From Malurus cyaneus samueli (lineage: Eukaryota; Chordata; Aves; Passeriformes; Maluridae): DNA of 64,000 nt. The stretch spans positions 24,890,646 to 24,954,645 of the forward strand of contig CM019220.1 of NCBI GenBank assembly GCA_009741485.1, written 5' to 3'. Within the stretch, counting starts at the first letter, position 1; each line of letters opens with the position of its first letter. A program made the translations under genes and the position numbers. Below are positions 29,401-39,630 of the stretch, piece after piece. The notes beneath the pieces were generated by a model, which was not told the origin of the DNA, ran no database searches, and saw only the letters and a program-made list of their open reading frames with translations.

Positions 29401-32252
29401 CCAAAGGTGCTGGTTGTGCACTTTATAATCCTCTGTGGATTTTCCATCAGTGCAATAAAGCAAACTGAGTAAACCTTAAGTGGAAAGGTAACTTAAGGAA
29501 CCCCAAAAGCCACAAGAAGGAATAAAGGTAAAGGACTGGCAGGCAGAGATAGAAATGTAAGTGTCCCTGGCAGGAAGGAAAAAAATAATCACACAAAACT
29601 TTGGTTCAAGTTTCACATATCCACTACCCTCTGAGAATCAACAATTTCTCAAGAGTTTTCTTTTCCAGTTCATTTAATAACAAGATAAGAATCCTAGAGG
29701 CAGAGCTATTATTCAAAAGTTCAAGTATATCAGTTAGGAGAAGAATGCTCTCCTCCTATGCTGCGGAGAGACCAAATGATATTTTTCATTAAAATATTTC
29801 AAAAGAATAATTATTTTGCAAACTCAAATATTTAAGGTGATCCTAACTTAGCTAGCAAGCCATTATGCTTTGGTTGGACTTCAGCACAGTATTTATCATT
29901 CTGACAATATGTAAAAGAAAATGAAAACCTTTTCTCCTCTGTTTTTCAGACCTACAGAGCTTAGCAGAACACAGCAGCGATTTGATACAGCCTTGCTAGA
30001 CTGAAACTATAAACACAAAACAGGGCACAGCTCTTCCAATTTCAGAAGCTTACTTGATTTTTTCTGAACACCATGCTTCTCAGGAAGCAGAATAGGAAAT
30101 AAGTGTTTTTAAGTATATTTTAATTTATCTTTTCTAGACACTCTTACAGCAAAGGGTGTAAGAAAAAAATCAGTAAACACAAACCCAGTCCTGACTATCT
30201 GTAAGAGCCCACTAGACACGTGAGTGTCATGAAGCTCCTACCGATCTGCAGCATTTGTGGGCAGCTCTCTTCCCTGTATCACAGACTTGACTATTACATC
30301 CCAACACACCTTAAGACATGCTCTCTCCAGCTTTGGAAAGAGGAGAGCAGCCATCCTTTCACTGCTTTCTAAAATTTCTTGACTAAAGAGATTGTGTTAA
30401 TAGTGTAGCAAAATAGAGATAAAAAAAAAGGTTTCACCATGATCAGAGCGCAATTTTATTGTTTCCTCTTACCCACCATTGATTTTCAAAGCCACAATGA
30501 TTTGCATTGACAGGATTCCTGCCAACTCGAGACACTATTAATTAATTATATGAATTTCCCTCTGGTTCTTCCTGAAAAAGATACCAGCAACAATATAAAT
30601 AGCACTGCTAGCTACATTCATAGTTGCAGAGTGACTTCAGTAAGTAAATTAACATTTCAAAAATTGTAAGTTATAGAACCAACGTTTTTCAATGTACAGA
30701 CCAGCAAATACTGGATCGCTTGACACGTGCATCAGATGATAATTTTTATTCTTTATCACATCATAGTGGATTTCAAGATCCTAACATTGACTAATTCTTA
30801 GTAACTCCAGAGTATAATTTAAAGGCCCATCATTCTGTCCCAAAGTATTTACAGCTATCACTATTGTATTTACAGCACCATTTAAGTATTGAATTATCAG
30901 CAGTATTGATGCAACACAAACTGATAAGAGTGCAGTACAAACTCTAGTTCTCCAAAGTCTAGTAAAGCAATTGCTGCTTAAATGCATTAATTCGAAGTTC
31001 TTATTTTCTGCCAAACCTAGCTCACATTGTCAGTCTTGATGATTTCGGTAGGATTATCTATTGAGCGCGCTCACTCACACAAGAAGCAATCTGCAGGTCT
31101 AGACCCTTCCACCCTGATTTATAAGCAAGAAGCACATGAGTCTAAGCAGGAATTTAACACTTACGCTTCCACAGTTGCTCTTAAAGTCTGTTCCTCACCA
31201 TCTTCATCTGAGCTGCTACATGTTGCATCAGAGTCCAAGTCCTTCTCCACGCGAGACAGCAGCCCTCCAGTAGAAAGTGCAAACCCACGGATTTCACCTG
31301 GTGCAATGCTAACTCCGTTCTGTACATCCACACTTGAACTACTTTCCAAAGTAGCTGTGTTGTTTCCTGGCAAACTTTCAGTGCATCTGAGGGAGCCATT
31401 GCTCAAAAATCTGGCTGGCTCATGGAAAACCTTCATTCTCTGAAGCTGATGTTTCACAAAGCATTTCAGCTGCTGATCACAGTGTTTGATAACATGCTTT
31501 GCCAGGAGCATTTGTAAACGCTTCTGAGTTCTTTTGGCACGACTGATTTCCATTTGTTGCTTAGTGACACACTGGAGCAAGCGAGCATACACCTCCTCCT
31601 GGATGCAGCTCAAAATCCCTTCTGAAGGCCCATGAAGAATTTGGTGTAATAAATCCCCTTTTATTGTTTCAGTGCAGACTTCCAAAGCCCTACCCAAAAC
31701 CCCATTCTTCTTGTACCATTTACCATTTAAAAGCTGCATTTCTTCTGCATTACTGGATTCAGTTAGACTTGAATCTGAAAGTCTCTGCATTCCTGCCAGG
31801 TTTGGAGATGTGGTCTCTGAAAACGTTGCCCCTTTGAGCTGTTGCTCAGGTTCTGAGTGACTAATCTGACCAAATGATGTGTCAGCACCATTATGTAATG
31901 ACTTTCTCATCTTGGAGCAGCCGGGCTCTCCCACTTTTGTCTGCTTACCAGTTTTGTTGCTAAATGCAGAATTTGTACCCATTAACAAGACAGACTGATA
32001 GCACTTGGAGGATGGTGGGGAACCAAAATGCTGCACACTGAGGATATCATTCCTGAGGTTGGGGTCAGCAGTGGGGAACCCCAGGACTGAGCAAGTAATC
32101 TGTGCGATGGAGTCCTCTTTTATCTTCTCTTCCACTGCTCTGGAATTTTCCATGCACAAAGCTGTATCAGACTCCATAGCTCTAGAGGACAAAGAAGGTG
32201 ACAAGTGGATACCATGACCTTTTGTTGTTGCCTCCCTGAGGGCTGGTGTCAT
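5110..32252 (-). CDS. KANSL1L: KANSL1L, KAT8 regulatory NSL complex subunit 1-like (5' part, five coding exons)
   Basis: Spliced on the minus strand from 32252-31165, 16494-16353, 12636-12439, 9740-9619 and 5311-5110: 1752 nt, or 584 codons, in frame at all junctions. Human KANSL1L is about 987 residues, so roughly the last 40%, with the PEHE domain, is off the left edge. KANSL1L is a paralogue of KANSL1, scaffold of the nuclear NSL complex that carries the KAT8/MOF acetyltransferase. Visible: start MTPALREAT as in human; a Ser-rich N-terminus; a likely coiled coil at about 385-408 ([15 protein letters not shown]); conserved [18 protein letters not shown]; basic KKRRR at 538-542; SARTRPL at 558-564, which resembles the KANSL1 WDR5-binding ART motif. 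The function of KANSL1L itself is less studied than that of KANSL1. The identification comes from residue-level similarity to the human protein and synteny with ACADL. Confidence 0.95.
5312..9618 (-). other. KANSL1L: KANSL1L intron
   Basis: AT-rich intron with a small tandem duplication at 8.80-8.85 kb. A minus-strand open frame at 7080-6835 (81 codons) has no recognisable similarity or splice support. Confidence 0.75.
8801..8851. repeat. Tandem duplication, about 29 bases
   Basis: GTTTCTTCATCCACCTGAA occurs twice, about 29 bases apart (starting near 8803 and 8832), in a KANSL1L intron. Confidence 0.85.
9619..9740 (-). CDS. KANSL1L: KANSL1L fourth coding exon
   Basis: 122 nt encoding [20 protein letters not shown] and then [20 protein letters not shown]. 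Clear match to the human [20 protein letters not shown] region. Acceptor TTTTCCAG, donor AG|GTGGGT; ends in phase 2. Confidence 0.96.
9741..12438 (-). other. KANSL1L: KANSL1L intron
   Basis: AT-rich; contains the 9875-9900 hairpin, a short AT microsatellite near 12000 and one ambiguous base at 12085. Nothing gene-like seen. Confidence 0.75.
9875..9900. repeat. Perfect 11-base hairpin
   Basis: GAATGACCATG, loop TTGG, CATGGTCATTC. In the KANSL1L intron, about 135 bases upstream of the exon at 9740-9619 on the transcribed strand. Confidence 0.9.
12439..12636 (-). CDS. KANSL1L: KANSL1L third coding exon
   Basis: 66 whole codons (residues 411-476) from [17 protein letters not shown] to [20 protein letters not shown]. 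The C-terminal stretch is nearly identical to human KANSL1L. Acceptor TTGTCTAG, donor CAG|GTAAAG. Confidence 0.97.
12637..16352 (-). other. KANSL1L: KANSL1L intron
   Basis: AT-rich, with the (AC)n tract at 14.38 kb. No exon or recognised mobile element. Confidence 0.75.
14382..14410. repeat. (AC)n microsatellite
   Basis: About 14 uninterrupted AC dinucleotides in a KANSL1L intron. Confidence 0.97.
16353..16494 (-). CDS. KANSL1L: KANSL1L second coding exon (NAGNAG acceptor)
   Basis: 142 nt encoding [19 protein letters not shown], then [20 protein letters not shown] and HRQIRATK. This Trp-rich, coiled-coil segment is among the best conserved parts of the KANSL1 family. The acceptor reads TTCACAG|CAG|, so splicing can start at 16494 or 16491, keeping or dropping Ser364 without changing frame. 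Donor AAG|GTATTG. Confidence 0.96.
17227..17275. repeat. AT-rich tandem repeat, two copies
   Basis: AATGCAATATAGTTATATA occurs twice in a row (near 17226 and 17250), in a KANSL1L intron. Confidence 0.85.
24167..24210. repeat. Assembly gap beside a (TG)n microsatellite
   Basis: 24 Ns followed by about ten TG dinucleotides. The gap sits in the repeat and its true length is unknown. Inside the large KANSL1L intron. Confidence 0.95.
31165..32252 (-). CDS. KANSL1L: KANSL1L first coding exon
   Basis: Large exon with the start codon at 32252-32250 (A at -3) and 362 codons plus two bases, ending GAAGC|GTAAGT. The acceptor of the whole exon is probably the TTTTCAG ending at 32283, leaving about 30 bases of 5' UTR. 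Conserved stretches against human include [32 protein letters not shown] and [13 protein letters not shown]. The N-terminal half is otherwise Ser/Thr-rich and probably disordered. Residues about 220-275 ([14 protein letters not shown] onward) look helical, with many basic residues and Gln. Confidence 0.95.
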
Positions 32253-32283
32253 TATAGCTACTGTAGGCAGTTTACAGCAAACC

Positions 32284-35200
32284 TGAAAATAACATGGGCC
32301 ATGTAAATTTTCTCATTTTCATGACACAGTACAGATACAACTCTGTTAAACATTTCATTCTTTCAACATTTCAACATTATTCAAATACTCTATAAAAAAG
32401 GACATCTAAAGAACACAGACTATGCTCCCTCCCAAGTCAAACAAGAACACCCTCTCTGTTTTTTCTTTATTTCATTCAGAGGCTATTCCATGTGCAATGA
32501 AAGCCTTTACCTCTCAGGGAAGTAACTGTTAATACCTCATTTCATTTTTGATTCTATCACTCTGAGAAATAAGACCAAAAAACTTCAGAACTGTCATCTA
32601 ACCTTGCTCAGACTGAACCACACGACCATGAGAAAGGTGACTGGCACTATTATGAGAAACTATTATTTATTGTAAATCTATATAAACCAAGCATTTGATT
32701 AATTATTAGATATTCTCATAAATACACATTAGAAACCAATCAACAAGGCTCATGCTTTCAAAACAGAAAACTGTAAACTTCTAAAGTTTTCCTACCAAAA
32801 TTTTTTTTTTCTTTGCCTTTGTATCCCATTCTTTATTCATCAGGCACTAGCTGCATAATACATACAGGATATTTTTCGTAACAATTTGAGAAAAGACAGT
32901 TATCCTTGACAAATCACTTTGCTTGTGGCTTGCCAATTAAAAAAGGGTTCCCAGACTTTGGGATCAAAAGACCAGTGTCAACCTTCACCCCTTCCTGCAG
33001 CTAAGTCATATCTTTTCTATTCCACAGCCTACCATGCAGGCCTCACTTGCACAGTACTTACAGCTTTGTTTAGGAAATGGTTAAATTAAACCAAATGAAT
33101 TATTTAATTGAACATGGCTTGCAGCAGCCTGAAAGTTCCTGTCAGTTCTTCATTAAGTAGCTAGAGACAAAACCAGAAACAGTAAAAGAACAGTAGCAAA
33201 AGTGAGTGTAGCACAGTAATGCCACAGAAAATTCTGCTGAACCATGTACTAGTTGAGCAGCACTTCCACTGTGTTACTTTTAATGTGTCCAGTTTCCTTG
33301 ATCGCCACAGCAACTGCCTAGCTCAGCGATTTTCAATACACGGATCTCATAAGGGGTCAATGATTCTGAGACTGACACATATGGATCTTAAAAAAAGATC
33401 TGTCTGAAGCTTTAGCTTGTTATAAACACAGGTTTTCCACATTGAAGGGGCTAACATTAAAGTGAGATGTGGAAACCTAGGGAGCTGAGAAATACCAGTC
33501 TGGATACTTGCTCCTTAAACCTCAAAACATAAAGCAAAACAGAGAGAGCCAAATGCTCCAGTTCTGCCTTACCACTGTCTATATGCTTTATTCACCTTTC
33601 ATTACTCTGTGTGTACTTCTCATGAGGTTTTCATCTCTGTACATCACCTACCCAGCGTCACTGGGATAATGTTTGGTGGTCCAACTGCTAATCCTAAACT
33701 ATACCATTAAAATCCCCAGGATTTTAGCCTTTATAAATTGGCTAATAACTTCAGCCTACAAAGGAAGTGATCACAAAGTCCTCCCAGTGGACAGCTGTTC
33801 AGGAAGAACCCCGTTCTAGGATCAGACAGGGAAATGCACTGATGAGAGCTGGAGCCCCAAATCCTAAAGGCTCTGGTGACTTGACAATGCTCTCAGCACC
33901 TGGCTGACTCATGTCTTCCCTCTTGTGAAAGCTAGCAGGCCTCAGCATTTGTAAATCCAAAGGGGTATAGATCCAGACACCAGTGCCTCCCAGCCATTAA
34001 CAAGTAACTATACATGGCAAGTAACTATATCAAGCCAGAGAAATTTGGCGTGGCTAAAATACAAGGGGGAGAGAACAGTTTCTCTGTGGGGTTAATGTGA
34101 ACTCAGGAGTCCCTGTGTTTGACCTCTCCCTGGGAATTCCAAGAAGCTCTCCCAGAAGAACATCATCAGCCTGGTAGCTATATGCACTGAGCAATGTGTT
34201 ATACTGATCCTACTTTACTATCTACCTCCCTTAGTCCAAGTAGTTTAATAGGCACAGGTTGCAACTCCTGAAAGCCAGGAAACATCAGTACACAGTGGAG
34301 CTGCAGTTCAAGCAAAAAAGTCATTTGGAGATGTGGATCACATACCTGTATGAAGATGGAGGTTACTCAAAGAACTGGAAGCACAAAACTTTAATAGTGC
34401 TGTGTTTTAACTTGATCATATTCCCTCAAATACCACGCACCCTTTTGGTACAGTTTCAAATTTCCAAAATTGCAATGAATACCAGTACTAAATTATTAAT
34501 CTGCATTGTTTTGTTTTTGTTTTTTTTTTTAATCTGGGGGAGTTCTTTTTAACTCTTTTAGGAGAAAGAGGGGAAGAAATCATAGTACCCTCATATGGAA
34601 CACAAACATTGAACTAAAGAGCATTGACAAATCACTAATTTGGAATGCCTGACAGAGGAGGCTTAAACTATGACACAGATAAAAAAATCAGTAAAATGCT
34701 TTTGAAGAGGGAAATCACTCAACCCCTTATCCAGCAACTTGCAAATTTCACACAATGTTTCTGCCCTGAAGACAGTCATGTGAGACATTCAAGTGTGCTC
34801 ATTTCACTACATCAAAAAGACTATATAAAAGCTGATACTGTCATAGTCTCCAGATCTTGGCATTCCTCCAAGAAGTATCATAAATATACACACACAAAAG
34901 TCATAGGTGCAGGAACAAAACAAAGTATCAGCTGCAAAAAGTTATACACAAATTTTAGTACAAGTACTTGGCTTGACAAGAGTTGTACAATTTACAGTTT
35001 GACACATTGTATTTCATTTAGGCAGAAAACTGCAAAAATAATTTCACTCCACCCATATTGGAAGTGAGTTTCCAGATCAAAACCTACTACCTTCGAGAGG
35101 AAGAAAAAAAAAAAGGCCAAGAGGGAGGGAAGACAAGTACTGCAAAATGGTATACTGGAAGACTATTTTCATTCTGGGGAAAGCTTTTTTTGTCATAGGT

Positions 35201-38160
35201 AAACATTTCAAAGATTTTTTTCCATTGTGTATTACTTGAAGTTTCAAAACCAGAATAGCTGAAACGTTGCTAAACTGGCAAACAGTTTGCTTTTCATCTG
35301 CTGAATAAACACTCTACTTGACAGACTAATAAAGTATATTTAAAAGAAAAGCTGACGTTAAGTAAGTACTGGGGAAGGGAAGAAGCAAGTACCACACATG
35401 CACGATACAGCAACTGATGTTTAAAGTGACTTCATGCTTATCCTCCCCTAATGCCTTAATTATCCAGGAGGACATAGCTGGGAATTGCAGTTTACCACAG
35501 CCCAACCTGCACCCTGCTCCCTTACATCATTGCAGGTTCTTTATCCCCCAGTAACTCCTGCTCCTCTCTACCTCTGCTGATTTCTTTAGTCCTCCTTTGA
35601 CACTTCTGCCTTAGACCCTTTTCTTACCAGGCTTAACTCATCGGAATTTGGCTAAAATGTGAAACTAGTGTCTTCATGTTAGTGATCAGCAGCACCCTAT
35701 AAAAAGAAACACCACAAAACCCAGCTACAACCCAGCACAAGGGGTGGCATTTCCTCCCTTCTCAACTTTTGTTTATAGTCCTTTCACTTTTTGACTCTTC
35801 TCTTCCTTGCATAACACTATCACTTCAGTTACACAACACTGCAGACAATGTTCTGTGGGATTTTTGCTTGGCCGGAGGATTGCTTCGTTTTTTAGTGGAT
35901 TTTTTTTGTTTGTGATATTTTCATTTCCAATGACAATAAAACTACACTTGAATGAGGCTTTTTAAGAGTCCTCTTGTAGCAGCTTTCTCTCCTTGTAAAT
36001 TGAGTCATCTCTTCTCATCACAAACACCTGAAACTTTCTTCTTAATGAGATTCCTCAAGACCAGGAGGAGAATTTTTACATTTACTATTCTTTTTGCTTT
36101 CAAACTCAGAAGCCTACCAGCAACATTTCAAGTTAACAGGGCTATTTCCAGTTTATTCACAGATTAACAGTGTTTCAGGTAAGTCAACTTCCACTGTTTA
36201 TTCCTTGCCTAGATAGAATTTCAAAAGCTAAGTCAAGTCCCTGACAGCAGACAGCATCTTGAGAAACACCCAAAATTAACCTCAGCAAGAATGGTCAAAA
36301 ATACTGTATATCAACCTTTTTAAGGCCTCTTAGAGACAACCTGCAGAAGAGAGGGCAGCTACACAAGCAAACTACAACGCAACTGACAAAACCTGGTTTC
36401 TTACTGCTTTGTACTATTTGTCCTGTAATCCCCAGCTCCTCTTGGACAGCCTCTCTGACAATCACTGGACAAAAATAAAGTGCTCTGGCAGACAGGCAAT
36501 ACTGTGGCGCTGTCTCAGCCGAGTACAGTGGACAGGACCTGACTCTGGCCACCTTCTCCAACCTTGCCTGGTGGGAGGCATCCCTCAGGCTTTAATTACC
36601 AATCCCAGTTTTCAGAAAACCGACAGGATCACAGTGATTTCTAAGAATAGCAAGAACAGCTCAAGAGCATAGTCTGCATTTTCTCACAGAATACTCTGCA
36701 GCAACAACTCAAAAAAGATATTGGTCCCACTGGGCATGTCCTGCTTAGGACTATGAAAGAAAAAGGAAAGAAGTCCACATTTAACACACCTGGGACTAGC
36801 CTTTAAGAGAGAAAAAAAATCATTTCAGTAGGCAGCTTTTGTTTTCACTTCAAAAGCAGACCAATTACTCATTATGTGTATTTAAGCATTTTAGTATTTT
36901 GTTCTATTAATAGATTGGAAAAAAAACCCCCATAAACCAAAAGAGGATTATGTGGGGAGTCTCAACTTTCAGCAGTGCTCACTGTACAGGCACAACTATC
37001 CAGACAAAACTGCAACTCCACTGTACAGAAGATATAAACACAAATTTCCCCTGTTTGAGAAAAAAAAACTACCACCAAAAACCACAACATTCCCCCCACA
37101 AAAGGATCTCTCTTTGAACACTAAGAGAATGCAATTAAAGACAGACCACCCGAACTTTTAATAATAAAAAACATCCAAAAGGAGGCACTTCAAGTGGAAC
37201 TCATTAGTATTAATTTATGATAAAATCCATGACACATTAAAATCTCTCAACAGGTTTGTTTTCCTCCTTGTTCATATGTGATTCTGAGCAGAGAATCAAT
37301 ACAATTTCCAAGTTTACTACCACATCAACTAATTCCTGTTCAGTCTGTAACAGCATATTTGCAAAGTAACACTTGAAATAATTTTTGATACATGTTAAAC
37401 ACTTTTTGTAGTACAACACGGGCCTCTGTAAGTAGGTTGTACATATGCCTCTGACATAAATATCTACAATATTTCCTGATACACTGTAAAGTCCATATCC
37501 ACATTTCAGTGATACTTTTGAATTTCAGCCTTTGAAGAGGGGGTCATAAAATCTGGTCTTACATGAGACCCATTGAGCTCTTAAGACACAAATTAAGATG
37601 ACTGGAATTTAAGCTCCTCAGGATATCCCCCAGGATTTCAAACCATGGATGAATACAGCAGGAGTGCTTTCTGAGCTGGTATGTCCACTAGCCTTTATCC
37701 AGTGTATTTCTCAGTATTTCCTTTTTATTAAAGTAAGCACAAAATGGAAGTATTTACCCTTTGACAAAAAGCATAGTTTCATAATTTGGATTTTTTTTTA
37801 ACTGGCTCACATTGCAAACTGGAAATTGAAAAGTCCCATTTTTGTTTTCCATTAGAGAGGGGGTAGGTACAGAACACAGTCACCGCTACAGTTCTGGGGA
37901 GAGAGATGCTTCAGCATTTTGCAAGTAGGTAGCTTGCAAAAAGTGGGTGGAAATGGACAAAATAGATGGAAAGACTAGCTCAGGAGCACAGAGGAACTCT
38001 CAAGGCAGACTGCGGGACACGCCTGGATCTGAATTGCTCCCCAGAGTTTTGCTAACTACTTTATCTTAAGTATCCAGCTCTTTAAGCGGTCTGCACTCTG
38101 ACAAGTCTCGTCCAGGGTTACCCCGAGGCGAAAAAAGTATGTGACCGTAGGTCCACGTTA
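32284..38160 (-). other. KANSL1L: KANSL1L first intron
   Basis: Between the CpG-island promoter and the first coding exon. AT-rich. A plus-strand frame of 140 codons at 34645-35067 and other short frames have no recognised domains. Additional non-coding exons are possible and cannot be excluded from sequence alone. Confidence 0.65.
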
Positions 38161-38164
38161 ATTA

Positions 38165-38765
38165 CCCGAGGGAAGCGTCAATCCAGTGTTTAAATCCCGG
38201 GCGGGACACGCGGGGCGGACGCGGCGCGACCCCGCCCACCGCACGCGCGCGGGCTCCGCCCCGCCTCAGAGCCGCCGGCCCCGCCCCGCCGCGCGCACGG
38301 ACCGTTACCCCCACCCCCCCCACCCCGCGCATGCGCACTCGCCTCCCCCGCGGGAGCCAACCGCCGCCCGGCCCTGCGTGCCCCGCCGCCTCACAGCGCC
38401 CCGCCGCGCCGCGCCCCGCGCTTGCCTCAGCGTCCGGCGAGTTCTTCGCGGCGGAAGCGCGCGCCGCCGCCCCTATCTCGCGCGGCACGGCGCTCGCCGC
38501 GGCTCTCACTACCGCTCTTGAAGAGTCCGCGCCCTGCTAAAGCGCAGCGCGGCGAGGCGGGGCTTTCCCCGCTCCTCAGGGGGAGGAGCGTGGCCAATCC
38601 GGGGCGCCGGGGGCGTGGCCCGCTTTGGGGGCGTGGCCGCCCGCCATTGGCGGGCTCCCGCCTGACGTAAGACACCACACGGCCCCACACACACACCGCC
38701 CCCGCGCGCCCCGAGGCTGTGTGGAGCAGAGGGGTCGGAGCCGCTCACTGCTCCGGACAGGTGCA
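38165..38765 (-). promoter_or_regulatory. KANSL1L: KANSL1L CpG-island promoter and probable non-coding exon 1
   Basis: About 600 bases of very GC- and CpG-rich DNA between the ACADL 3' end and the KANSL1L coding exons, so it is the natural KANSL1L promoter. Sites seen: a perfect NRF1-like palindrome GCGCATGCGCA (38327-38337); several GC boxes at 38215-38290; repeated GGCGTGGCC/GCGTGGCC at about 38588-38640; CCAAT at 38594-38598 and its reverse ATTGG at 38646-38650; a CRE/ATF-like TGACGTAA at 38663-38670. No TATA box. The 5' UTR exon edge could not be fixed. Possible minus-strand donors near 38310 and 38430 are weak. Open frames across this block are compositional artefacts. Confidence 0.75.
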
Positions 38766-39443
38766 ACTTTTAACGCCCAGCACGGGTAAAAGGCTAAAAA
38801 ACCCATCAACACATACATTCCAAGTTATTATCGCCACTAAAAAGCCCTCACGTTCACCAGCATCATGCTCCCTGCCTCCGACGTCCCCCTCAGCACCCTA
38901 AGGTGAACATGGGCACAGATAAGGAAGCCCCGTTCCCCCGCGGGCTTTGAAGTAATGCGGACAAGCATGAGATTGCATAGAAATGCTTTACTATGTTTAT
39001 TTGACTAAAGTAATTAAAATAAGGCGTTCCAGGTTAGATGTAAACATAGAGGTCAGCTGCATAGCAGAGGGCTGCTGCACAGTGAGCAGGTGTATGGCAA
39101 CCACAGCAACAGTGTCAAGTTCTACTTGTCAAGGGGAAATACAATTTCAAAGTAATGTTAATTTTGTTTCTTTGTTAAGAACATGGTTTCTCTGGAGATT
39201 TGATTCTGAAAAGGAAGGTTTGGATTCTACACAATGGGTTCAAGTCTGAAAGACCAAGCTACTCAACATTCCAGACAGAAAATTGCCTTTCACTACTGGG
39301 ACTCTGGATATCCAGAGAACTACTCAAAGTTGTCCAAAGATATTTAAATTTTAAGTTCGTTAAATATTAGATATCCTGCATGTGAGCACACTGTTGTTAC
39401 CAACATACGCTTTAAGTGTCACTTCCTCTGAAGGAACAGCACA
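38766..39443. other. Short ACADL-KANSL1L intergenic spacer
   Basis: Fewer than 700 bases between the ACADL poly(A) signal and the KANSL1L CpG island. AT content is back to background; no further exon seen. A spare AATAAA on the minus strand lies near 39000. Confidence 0.7.
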
Positions 39444-39449
39444 TTTATT
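39444..39449 (-). terminator. ACADL: ACADL poly(A) signal
   Basis: AATAAA on the minus strand, about 90 bases after the ACADL stop codon, giving a short 3' UTR with cleavage expected near 39420-39430. A second AATAAA at about 39002-38997 could serve as a distal site. Inferred from the hexamer only. Confidence 0.6.
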
Positions 39450-39536
39450 TTACTTACATTCTGATGTCTGATTTTATGCCATATATTAATAAAGGAAAGG
39501 ATTCTGCAAGACTCAGCAAAGTAGTAAGAATCTGCC

Positions 39537-39630
39537 CTACTTGTCACTGACAATGTCTCTAGCAATAAGTTCTTTCATTATTTCATTGGTACCACCATAG
39601 ATAGGCTGAACACGGGCATCCACAAACGCC
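39537..39630 (-). CDS. ACADL: ACADL exon 11 (C-terminus and stop)
   Basis: Encodes [20 protein letters not shown] then [10 protein letters not shown] and TAG at 39539-39537. In MCAD-like enzymes the motif reads Y-E-G-T with Glu as base; here it is Y-G-G-T, as in LCAD. The acceptor has a strong pyrimidine tract ending in CCTCAG. Confidence 0.97.

Larger units (their letters stand above)
16495..31164 (-). other. KANSL1L: Large KANSL1L intron (14.7 kb)
   Basis: Mostly AT-rich with no supported nested gene. Holds the tandem repeat at 17.2 kb, the assembly gap at 24.17 kb and a distinct GC-rich block at about 24.28-24.85 kb that I could not identify. Confidence 0.75.

Noticed and set aside
33318..33400. 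Possible hAT-type DNA transposon end (CAGCGATTTTCAA and a nearby GGGGTCA)
   Set aside because: The resemblance covers only a few bases and no terminal inverted repeat partner was found.
34645..35067. 140-codon plus-strand open frame in KANSL1L intron 1
   Set aside because: No family resemblance; length is within chance for a 64-kb window.
38162..38540. Overlapping Ala/Arg/Pro-rich open frames on both strands at the KANSL1L promoter
   Set aside because: GC-rich CpG islands lack stop codons in several frames at once; no conserved protein is recognised.
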